From Algoriphagus resistens (GTDB taxonomy: Bacteria > Bacteroidota > Bacteroidia > Cytophagales > Cyclobacteriaceae), in NCBI RefSeq assembly GCF_001442615.1, contig NZ_LMXN01000003.1, forward strand, positions 248,001-312,000: a stretch of DNA of 64,000 bases, given 5' to 3'. The position numbers and the translations under genes were made by a program. Positions 52,332 to 60,733 of this stretch are shown in pieces. Every line of letters starts with the position of its first letter. Position 1 is the first letter of the stretch. Below the pieces are notes generated by a model, which was not told where the DNA came from, searched no databases, and saw only the letters and a program-made list of their open reading frames with translations.

Positions 52332-54001
52332 AACAAACTAACCTAATAATTCTTTTAGTTTTAAGCCTATTAGCTTTTTCATGTGCTAAACAAAGCTCAC
52401 CCATGGGCGGCCCTAGGGACGAGAATCCTCCGGTAGTAGTGGACATGAGTCCGAAAGATCAAAGTCTAAGTATAAAACCCGAGGAAATTATCATCACTTT
52501 TGATGAATACATCAAACTGGACAATGCCACCAAAAACATTCTTATTACACCAAGAATAAATAAGGATAAGGTGATTTTTACTGCTCTTAAGAATACGCTG
52601 GTAATAGAGCTCAACCAGGAATTAGAAGATAGCACCACCTATGTATTTAACTTCCAAAAATCAATTCAGGACTTGTCAGAAGGAAATCCAGCGGAAAAGC
52701 TAAAGCTTGTTTTTTCAACTGGTCAACAAATAGATAGCCTTACATTCTCAGGTTCCGTCAACACCTATTTCCCGGGAAAGAATGACAAACTTGAAGATGC
52801 GATAGTAGGCTTATATCCATTTGATGATACTACAGATGTTTACATCGCTCCTCCATACTATTTGACGCAGGTAGATTCGGCAGGAAAATTTAATATCACC
52901 AATATTAAAGCCGGAAAATATCTTGCATATGCCTGGCAGGACGACAACAATAGCTTAAAGGCAGAATATAAATCAGAGGCATTCGATTTCATCAGAGACA
53001 CTATCATTATCGACCAAAATATAGATGGGGTCCAGTTCAATCTCTCGAAAGGTGACCAAAATCCCATTCGACTACTTAGATCATCTCCTTTAGGATCAAA
53101 TTACACTATAGTATTAAATAAAATCCCGATAGGAATCTCGCTGGAAAATGAGAAACTGGGCAGGGAAATATTTTATACCCTCGGAGATAAACGAGTCAAC
53201 CTGTTTTCAGAAAAACCAATAGCTGATAGCTTACCTTTCAAAATCAATCTGAAAGATTCAGTTGGCTACGAAATTGATTCGCTCATATGGGCAAAATTTG
53301 AAGAATCTGAAAGAAAACCTGAAAAACTAACCATAACACCCAATTCAGGCAAAAGCTTCTTTCAGACATTACCAATCGAATTAACCTTCAATAAACCATT
53401 AAAAAACATACAGTACGATTCGCTCTATATAGCATATGATACAGCATCGGTGATTCACATTACCCCTGATATGCTACGTTTCAAAGATTCATTGAGAAGG
53501 GATGTCGTTGAAATAAATCTGGGTATTCCTGATTCAATACCATATGAAACTTTTACCATCAAAGCAGCTGACTCTACTTTTATGGATATTGAAGGGCAAT
53601 TTAATGAAGAGGTTCTATCAGCTAACTATAAGAAACTCAAACAGGAAACACTCGCAGACGCTATTTCAGGGACTATAGAGGGTGCCCAGGCTCCCTTCAT
53701 CATCCAACTACTAGATAGCAAAAGCGAGATAAAGAGAGAATTCTACATAGAATCCAACAATGCATTCTCTTTTAAATTACTAGAGGCAGGAAACTATCAA
53801 ATCAGAGTTATTGAAGATACAAACGGAAACCGTCGCTGGGATCCTGCCAATTATGAAGAAAGACGTTATGCGGAACGGACATTCTACTACATAGATCCAG
53901 AGACAGGAAATAAGAATATTACTATAAGAGGGGGATGGACACTGACTGATCTTCGAATAAAAGCTTCACCAGAAACAGGTTTGAAAACGATAGAAAACTA
54001 G
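52328..54001 (+). CDS. Ig-like (SbsA-type) domain lipoprotein
   Basis: A 557-aa protein with a GTG start inside the preceding stop and a lipoprotein signal (lipobox AFSC, Cys19). The mature start (QSSPMGGPRDENPPVVVDMS) leads into an SbsA/Big_5 Ig-like domain (FDEYIKLDNATKNILITPRI). The rest is beta-rich, with a second similar domain near residue 345. This arrangement is common in Bacteroidota and is of unknown function. Its stop codon TAG is part of the first DnaA-box repeat of the origin. Confidence 0.85.
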   Translation: MKQTNLIILLVLSLLAFSCAKQSSPMGGPRDENPPVVVDMSPKDQSLSIKPEEIIITFDEYIKLDNATKNILITPRINKDKVIFTALKNTLVIELNQELEDSTTYVFNFQKSIQDLSEGNPAEKLKLVFSTGQQIDSLTFSGSVNTYFPGKNDKLEDAIVGLYPFDDTTDVYIAPPYYLTQVDSAGKFNITNIKAGKYLAYAWQDDNNSLKAEYKSEAFDFIRDTIIIDQNIDGVQFNLSKGDQNPIRLLRSSPLGSNYTIVLNKIPIGISLENEKLGREIFYTLGDKRVNLFSEKPIADSLPFKINLKDSVGYEIDSLIWAKFEESERKPEKLTITPNSGKSFFQTLPIELTFNKPLKNIQYDSLYIAYDTASVIHITPDMLRFKDSLRRDVVEINLGIPDSIPYETFTIKAADSTFMDIEGQFNEEVLSANYKKLKQETLADAISGTIEGAQAPFIIQLLDSKSEIKREFYIESNNAFSFKLLEAGNYQIRVIEDTNGNRRWDPANYEERRYAERTFYYIDPETGNKNITIRGGWTLTDLRIKASPETGLKTIEN

Positions 54002-54033
54002 CTGTGGATAAATGTAGCTATAGCTGTGGATAA
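53999..54033 (+). repeat. 13-bp direct repeat with two perfect DnaA boxes
   Basis: TAGCTGTGGATAA occurs at 53999-54011 and again at 54021-54033, a period of 22 bp (two helical turns). Each contains TGTGGATAA, the reverse complement of the consensus DnaA box TTATCCACA. The first three bases are the stop codon of the lipoprotein gene. Confidence 0.9.
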
Positions 54034-54407
54034 GAGGGGGTAACTCTAGGAGAACTCACCGGTTATCCACCCACCATCTTTCGACTTTTACTGCAAGGAG
54101 ATATATTGGGGAAAAGCCAACAGTTATCCACCATATAAAACAATACTATCCACCAACCCTTTTCCAACAGTGAATAAACACCGTTGAATCCACAAAAAAT
54201 ACCTGAACCAATTATTAGATTAAGATACAGTTACTTACATGTGGACAAAAGGGGGATAACCCGTGGGAAACCAAATGGAACGCATGACGATAAAGTGGAG
54301 AAGAAAAATTTGCCTCCTTTTCCACAAATCCACAGTCCTAATAACCTTAACAAGGAATTTTTTTAAAAATCTATTTTACAATTATTAAATAAAGAGCAGG
54401 TGGATAA
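54003..54407. other. oriC: Probable chromosomal replication origin (oriC)
   Basis: A gene-free stretch with many DnaA boxes. Perfect: 54003-54011 and 54025-54033 (both minus orientation). Eight of nine: TTATCCACC at 54063-54071 and 54124-54132, TGTGGACAA at 54240-54248, TTTTCCACA at 54318-54326, GGTGGATAA at 54399-54407. Weaker 7-of-9 copies are at 54146-54154, 54186-54194 and 54326-54334. An AT-rich stretch (about 54356-54393) can serve as the unwinding element. parS-like sites lie 4.5 kb to the left. No dnaA gene is beside it. Confidence 0.85.
54356..54393. other. AT-rich putative DNA unwinding element
   Basis: Thirty-eight bases with almost only A and T, between the DnaA boxes at 54318-54334 and 54399-54407. 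It has the position and composition of an origin unwinding element. Confidence 0.55.
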
Positions 54408-54464
54408 CTCTTTGTAATCGTCTCATATTTTGGTAATATTATAAGAACCCCAAAATGATGAAAC

Positions 54465-56213
54465 ATGACGCCTACAAGACTTTTTGATTTAATTCCTTAC
54501 CAGCTTGAGACGTATGACAAGAACATTGCGCTTTCGAAAAAAAAGAAAGGAACATGGGAGTCGTTTTCTTCACTAGATTTCAAAGAGACAGTTGACAAGC
54601 TAAGTTTGGCATTTTTGAATAAAGGCTTGAATAAGGGAGAGAAAGTTTCAATTATCTCTGAAAATTGTCCAGAATGGAATTTCGTTGATATGGCACTTCA
54701 GCAGATCGGAGTCATTTCAGTTCCGGTTTATCCTACTATCACTTCGTCTGATTTTGAATACATTTTTGAACATGCCGATGTCAAGATGATTTTCGTCGGT
54801 GACCAGGATATTTATAATAAAGCTAAAACGGTCTCAGGCGAACGGATGATTTGTAGTTTTTCGGTTTTGGAAGGTGCAGTCTTTTGGGAGGATTTTTTGG
54901 CCAGTGGGGAAAATGGGAGTATAGTTGAGCTGGAACGATTGAAAGCTGAAGTTGAGCCAGCTGATATGTTTACGATCATTTACACCTCAGGCACCACAGG
55001 CCGGCCAAAGGGGGTGATGCTTTCCCATACCAATGTTCTTTCAAATGTATTGGCGGTTGCTTCGATAATGACACCTCCTGCTGGTTCATCAAGAGCATTG
55101 AGTTTTCTTCCCCTTTGCCATATATATGAGCGTACAGGCGTATTTTGCTTTATGTACTTGGGATTTTCCATATATTATGTAGAAAGTATGGAGACATTGG
55201 CAGAAAACATGAAAGAAATCAGGCCACATACTTTTAATACTGTTCCACGTCTTTTGGAGAAGATTTATGATAAGATAGTCACCAAGGGATATGAGCTTAC
55301 CGGTATCAAGAAAGGCCTTTTCTTTTGGGCGCTAAATCTTGGGCTGGAATATGATCCTGCGAAGAATATGGGATTTTGGTATGACTTTCAGCTGAAAATA
55401 GCCAACAAGCTTATTTTCAGTAAATGGAGGGAAGCTTTGGGAGATGAAGTTCTTCAGATTAATTCGGGGGCTTCGGCCTTACAGCCAAGATTGGCCAGGG
55501 TATTCTGGTCGGCAGGTATAAAAGTCTGTGAGGGATACGGTCTGACAGAGACATCCCCGGTAGTGTCTGCTTCTATTTGTACTCCGAATGAGATGAGGAT
55601 CGGCTGGGTAGGAAAGCTTGTGCAGGATGTAAAAGTTGAAATAGCAGAAGACGGCGAAATTCTGGTCCAAGGGCCCAATGTGATGCTTGGCTACTATAGG
55701 CTGCCCGAAATGACGGCAGAGGTACTTAAAAACGGCTGGTTTCATACCGGAGACATCGGGACGTTAGACGGAGAATTTCTAAAAATTACAGATCGTAAGA
55801 AAGAAATGTTCAAAACCTCCGGCGGGAAATACATCTCGCCTCAATTGATGGAGAATAAATTCAAGGAATCTGTTCTGATTGATCAATTGATGGTAGTAGG
55901 AGAAAACAGGAATTTTCCTGCTGCCCTTATTGTCCCAAGTTTTGGTGGTCTGAAGGATTATTGCCAACACAAAGGCATTCCTTATACATCAAATGAGGAG
56001 ATGATTCAGAAGCCTGAAATCCAGGAGAAATACGACAGAGAGGTGGAGCAGTTAAACAAATACTTTGGCAAGTGGGAGCAAGTCAAACGTTTTAGTTTAT
56101 TGGCAGAGCCTTGGGGAATTGAATCGGGAGAATTGACTCCGACTATGAAATTAAAGAGAAAAGTGATTTTGCAGAAATTCCAATCCCAAATCGAGCGCAT
56201 CTACCAGGAGTGA
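54465..56213 (+). CDS. Long-chain acyl-CoA synthetase (AMP-forming)
   Basis: A 582-aa enzyme that activates fatty acids for beta-oxidation. P-loop motif YTSGTTGRPKGVMLSH, the middle motif INSGASALQPRLARVFWSAG, the YGLTETSPVVS strand, hinge WFHTGDIGTLDGEFLKITDR, KEMFKTSGGKYISPQLMENK and the C-terminal TPTMKLKRKVI are all present. It starts just right of the origin, on the leading strand. Closest in type to FACS/FadD-like enzymes; chain length not deducible. Confidence 0.93.
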   Translation: MTPTRLFDLIPYQLETYDKNIALSKKKKGTWESFSSLDFKETVDKLSLAFLNKGLNKGEKVSIISENCPEWNFVDMALQQIGVISVPVYPTITSSDFEYIFEHADVKMIFVGDQDIYNKAKTVSGERMICSFSVLEGAVFWEDFLASGENGSIVELERLKAEVEPADMFTIIYTSGTTGRPKGVMLSHTNVLSNVLAVASIMTPPAGSSRALSFLPLCHIYERTGVFCFMYLGFSIYYVESMETLAENMKEIRPHTFNTVPRLLEKIYDKIVTKGYELTGIKKGLFFWALNLGLEYDPAKNMGFWYDFQLKIANKLIFSKWREALGDEVLQINSGASALQPRLARVFWSAGIKVCEGYGLTETSPVVSASICTPNEMRIGWVGKLVQDVKVEIAEDGEILVQGPNVMLGYYRLPEMTAEVLKNGWFHTGDIGTLDGEFLKITDRKKEMFKTSGGKYISPQLMENKFKESVLIDQLMVVGENRNFPAALIVPSFGGLKDYCQHKGIPYTSNEEMIQKPEIQEKYDREVEQLNKYFGKWEQVKRFSLLAEPWGIESGELTPTMKLKRKVILQKFQSQIERIYQE

Positions 56214-56368
56214 TACACTGATTTAGATTACTTTATAATTTTTTAACAATAGTAAATTCTATTGTTTAAGCGCTTAATTTCTTGCAAATATTCTGTTTCG
56301 GCTAGCTTTTTTTCGCGTTCAATAGCAACCTGACTTTTACTTGGAATTTCCCGAGGACCTAATTTGTG

Positions 56369-56409
56369 ATGCATGCATAACTTTTATTCAATATAGTATG
56401 CATGCATAC
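56369..56409 (+). promoter_or_regulatory. Twin palindromic operators upstream of the MarR gene
   Basis: The 10-bp palindrome ATGCATGCAT occurs at 56369-56378 and, within a perfect 14-bp palindrome GTATGCATGCATAC, at 56396-56409. The centres are 29 bp apart, and the second lies 50 bp before the ATG of the MarR-type gene. A MarR dimer binding each would be consistent with self-regulation and control of the beta-oxidation genes. Confidence 0.7.
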
Positions 56410-56458
56410 ATTATTATTTGTAAATTAGAAATCAATAAAATTGAATCAATCAGTAGCG

Positions 56459-56929
56459 ATGAAGAGAGAAGAAACAGTTGATTATCATATTAAAAGTGCT
56501 TGGCATGCCATATCTAGAATGTACAACCAACAAGCTGCTGCGGAGGGATTTACCACCGCTATCGGTTTTGTATTGATCAACATTAACTCAAAAGAAGGAA
56601 CCCCGGCTACCAAGATTGCGCCGCAAATAGGCTTGGAGACCCGAAGCTTAACACGTATGTTGAAGACGATGGAAGAAAAGGGACTCATTTTCAAAAAGCC
56701 CGATTTAATCGATAAGCGCTCAGTGCGGATTTACCTTACCGAAGAAGGAAAAAGAAAGAAGAACATTTCTGTAAATACCATTCGGGAGTTTAATGAACAG
56801 GTACGTGAAATAGTTTCTGAAGAAGATCTAAATCACTTTTTTAGCGTATTCGAAAGGATACAGCTTGTCATTGACCAGGTGCAGATGGACAAAGGGATAG
56901 ATATAAACAGACCGATATTTGAATTATAG
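56459..56929 (+). CDS. MarR-family transcriptional regulator
   Basis: A 156-aa winged-helix repressor. Helices and wing are clear: TPATKIAPQIGLETRSLTRM (recognition helix region), KTMEEKGLIFKKPDLIDKRS (wing with DKRS) and VRIYLTEEGKRKKN, then the dimerisation helices. I used ATG 56459 rather than the in-frame TTG at 56441. It precedes a three-gene beta-oxidation operon by 40 bp, so it is probably the fatty-acid-responsive regulator of that operon, sensing an acyl-CoA (inference). Confidence 0.92.
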   Translation: MKREETVDYHIKSAWHAISRMYNQQAAAEGFTTAIGFVLININSKEGTPATKIAPQIGLETRSLTRMLKTMEEKGLIFKKPDLIDKRSVRIYLTEEGKRKKNISVNTIREFNEQVREIVSEEDLNHFFSVFERIQLVIDQVQMDKGIDINRPIFEL

Positions 56930-56969
56930 ACCAAAAACCACAAATTAATAAGACCAAAAGCCCAAGAAT

Positions 56970-59375
56970 ATGAATAGAACCATTAAAAAAGTTGCCGTTT
57001 TAGGTTCGGGAGTTATGGGATCCAGAATAGCCTGTCATTTTGCCAATATTGGCGTTCAGGTACTTTTATTGGATATTGTACCTTTTGAACTCACAGAACA
57101 GGAACAGAAAAAGGGACTCACTAAGGAAGACTCCATTGTCAGAAATCGAATAGTTACTGCAGCTTTGCAAAGCACGTTGAAGTCAAATCCTTCAGCTATC
57201 TATGATAAGGCTTTTGCATCCAGGATCACCACAGGAAACTTTGATGATGACCTTCCGAAAATAAAAGATTACGATTGGGTGATTGAGGTAATAGTCGAAA
57301 GATTGGATATCAAGCAATCTCTTTTTGAAAAAGTCGAAATACATAGAAAGCCAGGAACGCTGATTACCTCAAATACTTCTGGAATACCCATGCACTTAAT
57401 GTGTGAAGGAAGGTCAGAAGACTTTCAGGAGAATTTTGTCGGAACTCACTTTTTCAATCCACCCCGATATCTCAGACTCCTGGAGATAATCCCAGGGCCC
57501 AAAACTAAGCCTGAAATTGTTGACTTCATGATGGAATATGGGGACAAATTTCTCGGGAAAGAAACCGTCCTATGTAAAGATACTCCTGCATTCATTGCGA
57601 ACAGGATAGGCGTTTATGCAATTCTTTCCGCGATGCACACCATCGAGAAAATGGGGCTGGGAGTATCTCAAGTAGATAAATTGACCGGAACGGTGATTGG
57701 ACGAGCTAAATCCGCCACTTTTAGAACGATGGATGTGGTGGGACTGGACACTACAGTGAATGTTGCCAATAATCTTTATAAAGCTTTACCAAATGACGAA
57801 TCCAGGGATAAATTCAAGCTTCCACAGATAGTTGAAGTCCTACATACAAATAAGTGGTTTGGGGATAAGACAGGTCAGGGATATTTCAAAATGATCCGCC
57901 ATGATGATGGATCAAAAGAATTGAAAGAAATCGATTTTGAGACTTTTGAATACAAGGATGTAGAAAAGCCACAATTTAAAGCGTTGGAAGCTTCCAAGGA
58001 ATTTGAAAATTTAAGGGAAAGGATCAAATTTCTGGTGAATTTTGATGATCGTGCGGGAGAATTTTACCGGGCCACGTATTATGATTTGTTCAGGTATTGT
58101 TCCAATCGTATTCCGGAGATTTCGGATGAGTTGTATAGAATTGATCAGGCAGTTTCTGCCGGCTTTGGCTGGGAGCTTGGCCCTTTTGAGACTTGGGATG
58201 TGCTCGGTGTCACAGAGACGGTAGAAAAGATGGAATCAGCCGGAGAAAAACCGGCAGCTTGGGTGTATGAGATGCTGGAAGCAGGAAGCGATTCTTTTTA
58301 CAAAGTAGAAAATGGTAAAAAACACTATTACGACATTTCAAGTAAGTCCTACAAAGAGATTCCGGGGCTTGAAGAATTTATTATTCTAGACACCCTAAAA
58401 TCTGCCGGAAAAAAAATCTGGAACAATGCTGGCGCCTCAGTATATGATATGGGAGATGAGGTGATTGGATTGGAATTCCATACCAAAATGAACGCTATGG
58501 GAGCTGAGGTGATCGAAGGGATCAATACAGCGATCGGTTTGGCAGAGAAGTCTCACAAAGGACTGGTAATCGGGAATGAAGGGGCAAATTTCTCAGCTGG
58601 AGCTAATCTTGCTATGCTGTTTATGTTTGCGGGAGATCAGGATTTCGATGAGATCAACCTGATGATTTCCCAATTCCAAAACACCATGATGCGCGCTCGT
58701 TTTTCTTCGGTGCCTGTTGTAGTTGCGCCGCATAATATGGCTTTAGGAGGTGGATGTGAACTCTCACTTCATTCGGATCACGTTCAAGCCCACGCTGAAT
58801 TGTACATGGGGTTAGTGGAAGTAGGTGTTGGTTTGATTCCTGCCGGAGGCGGTACCAAGGAGATGACATTGAGGTTTTCCAATAGTCTGATTTCCGGAGA
58901 CGTGGAATTGAACCAGTTGCAGGAATATTTCATGAATATAGCCATGGCTAAAGTGTCCACATCTGCGGAGGAAGCAAGAAATCTGGGTTACTTGAGAAAA
59001 TCTGATGGAATTACGCTGAACAGAAAGCGCCAATTGGCAGAGGCAAAATCCAAGGTGCTTTCCATGTATGAAGCGGGCTACACCCAGCCAATAGAGCAGA
59101 CAACTATTAAAGTATTGGGCAGAGAGTCGTTGGCATTGTTTGATGCAGGGGTGACTGGAATGCAGTATGGTGCATACATCTCTGAGCATGATGCGAAAAT
59201 CGCCAGAAAATTAGCATGGGTCATGTCGGGTGGAGATTTGTCTTCCCCTACTGAAGTTTCAGAGCGATACCTTCTTGATTTGGAGAGAGAAGCGTTTCTT
59301 AGCCTGACTGGTGAGCAGAAAACACTGGAACGTATCCACAGTATTTTATTCAAAGGAAAACCGCTTCGGAATTGA
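56970..59375 (+). CDS. Bifunctional 3-hydroxyacyl-CoA dehydrogenase / enoyl-CoA hydratase (FadN-like)
   Basis: An 801-aa beta-oxidation enzyme with the dehydrogenase first: NAD-binding AVLGSGVMGSRIACHFANIG, GTHFFNPPRYLRLLEIIPGP with the catalytic His, and the 3HCDH C-terminal domain. The last third (after about residue 500) is crotonase: GNEGANFSAGANLAMLF, ALGGGCELSLHSDHVQA and GLIPAGGGTKEMTLR. This order, the reverse of E. coli FadB, is that of Bacillus FadN. It catalyses hydration of enoyl-CoA and oxidation of 3-hydroxyacyl-CoA. Confidence 0.96.
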   Translation: MNRTIKKVAVLGSGVMGSRIACHFANIGVQVLLLDIVPFELTEQEQKKGLTKEDSIVRNRIVTAALQSTLKSNPSAIYDKAFASRITTGNFDDDLPKIKDYDWVIEVIVERLDIKQSLFEKVEIHRKPGTLITSNTSGIPMHLMCEGRSEDFQENFVGTHFFNPPRYLRLLEIIPGPKTKPEIVDFMMEYGDKFLGKETVLCKDTPAFIANRIGVYAILSAMHTIEKMGLGVSQVDKLTGTVIGRAKSATFRTMDVVGLDTTVNVANNLYKALPNDESRDKFKLPQIVEVLHTNKWFGDKTGQGYFKMIRHDDGSKELKEIDFETFEYKDVEKPQFKALEASKEFENLRERIKFLVNFDDRAGEFYRATYYDLFRYCSNRIPEISDELYRIDQAVSAGFGWELGPFETWDVLGVTETVEKMESAGEKPAAWVYEMLEAGSDSFYKVENGKKHYYDISSKSYKEIPGLEEFIILDTLKSAGKKIWNNAGASVYDMGDEVIGLEFHTKMNAMGAEVIEGINTAIGLAEKSHKGLVIGNEGANFSAGANLAMLFMFAGDQDFDEINLMISQFQNTMMRARFSSVPVVVAPHNMALGGGCELSLHSDHVQAHAELYMGLVEVGVGLIPAGGGTKEMTLRFSNSLISGDVELNQLQEYFMNIAMAKVSTSAEEARNLGYLRKSDGITLNRKRQLAEAKSKVLSMYEAGYTQPIEQTTIKVLGRESLALFDAGVTGMQYGAYISEHDAKIARKLAWVMSGGDLSSPTEVSERYLLDLEREAFLSLTGEQKTLERIHSILFKGKPLRN

Positions 59376-59435
59376 AACCCGACGAAAGAAGGGCCAAGTG
59401 CGAAGTAACTCAACATGTAACTACAATAATCTCAA

Positions 59436-60611
59436 ATGGAAGCTTATATAATTAATGGATATAGATCGGCGGTAGGAAAAGCCAAAAAAGGCGGATTCAG
59501 ATTTTATCGCCCAGATGATCTGGCAGCAGATGTGATCAAGCACTTAGTAGCAAATACTCCAGGATTGGAAACCAAAATGGTAGATGACCTGATCGTTGGA
59601 AATGCAGTCCCGGAGGCGGAACAAGGTATGCAAATGGGAAGGATGATTTCTCTTCTGGCTCTGGGAGTAGAAAACCCGGGGTTTATCGTGAACAGATACT
59701 GTGGTTCTGGAATCGAGGCTATTGCATTGGCAGTTGCGAAAGTAAAAACCGGAATGGCGGATTGTATCATCGCCGGTGGGACTGAATCTATGTCCCTTGT
59801 ACCGATGATGGGATATAAGACTGTGTTGAATTATAAAATTGCCACTGAGCATCCTTCCTATTACCTCAGCATGGGACTGACAGCAGAGGAGTTGGCAAAA
59901 GAATATAGTATTACCCGTGAAGAATCAGATGAATTTTCTGTGAAATCGCACGAGAAAGCCTTAGCGGCAATAGCAGGGGGAAAGTTTAAAGATGAAATCG
60001 TGCCAGTGGAAGTAGAAGAAACGTATCTCGACGAAAAGGGGAAAAAGAAAACCCGAAAATATGTAGTTGATACAGATGAAGGACCACGCCCCGGAACCAC
60101 AATGGAAGTACTGGCAGGATTGAAGCCGGCATTTAAAAACGGCGGCCAGGTCACAGCAGGTAATTCCTCTCAAACCTCTGACGGAGCTGCTTTCGTAGTT
60201 GTAATGTCAGAACGACTGGTGAAGGAATTGAATATGGAGCCAATTGCAAGGATGATGTCTTATAGCGCTGCCGGTGTAGACCCTAGAATTATGGGAATAG
60301 GGCCAAAATTGGCTGTTCCGAAAGCACTAAAGCAAGCAGGGCTAAGTTTGAATGACATTGATTTGATTGAATTGAATGAGGCATTTGCCGCTCAGGGATT
60401 ATCGGTAATCAAAGCGTTAAACCTCAATCCGGAAATTGTCAATGTAAATGGTGGAGCTGTAGCACTTGGACATCCGTTGGGATGTACAGGAGCAAAACTT
60501 TCTATTCAAATGTTCAATGAGCTTAGACGCCAGAATAAGAAGTATGGGTTAGTCACAGCTTGTGTCGGAGGCGGTCAGGGAGTCGCTGGGGTTTACGAGC
60601 TTTTGAAATAA
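59436..60611 (+). CDS. Acetyl-CoA C-acyltransferase (3-ketoacyl-CoA thiolase)
   Basis: A 391-aa thiolase completing beta-oxidation. The nucleophilic Cys is in NRYCGSGIEAIALAVAKV, GGTESMSLVPM follows, and C-terminal NVNGGAVALGHPLGCTGAK and ACVGGGQGVAGVYEL carry the catalytic His and Cys. Sixty bp after the FadN-like gene, in the same operon. Confidence 0.96.
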   Translation: MEAYIINGYRSAVGKAKKGGFRFYRPDDLAADVIKHLVANTPGLETKMVDDLIVGNAVPEAEQGMQMGRMISLLALGVENPGFIVNRYCGSGIEAIALAVAKVKTGMADCIIAGGTESMSLVPMMGYKTVLNYKIATEHPSYYLSMGLTAEELAKEYSITREESDEFSVKSHEKALAAIAGGKFKDEIVPVEVEETYLDEKGKKKTRKYVVDTDEGPRPGTTMEVLAGLKPAFKNGGQVTAGNSSQTSDGAAFVVVMSERLVKELNMEPIARMMSYSAAGVDPRIMGIGPKLAVPKALKQAGLSLNDIDLIELNEAFAAQGLSVIKALNLNPEIVNVNGGAVALGHPLGCTGAKLSIQMFNELRRQNKKYGLVTACVGGGQGVAGVYELLK

Positions 60612-60733
60612 GCTTCTTAATCATCTTACCATTCTACAAGTTCAATCTCAAATGAATAAGAAGCGATGAATAACCATGTTCTATACTGAGTTTTACGTCT
60701 AGCATTTAAAATCTTAAGTCTTAAAATATACTA

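Noticed and set aside
54184..54366. A 60-codon + strand frame within the origin region
   Set aside because: It covers several DnaA-box-like sites, and its product has no protein-like features.
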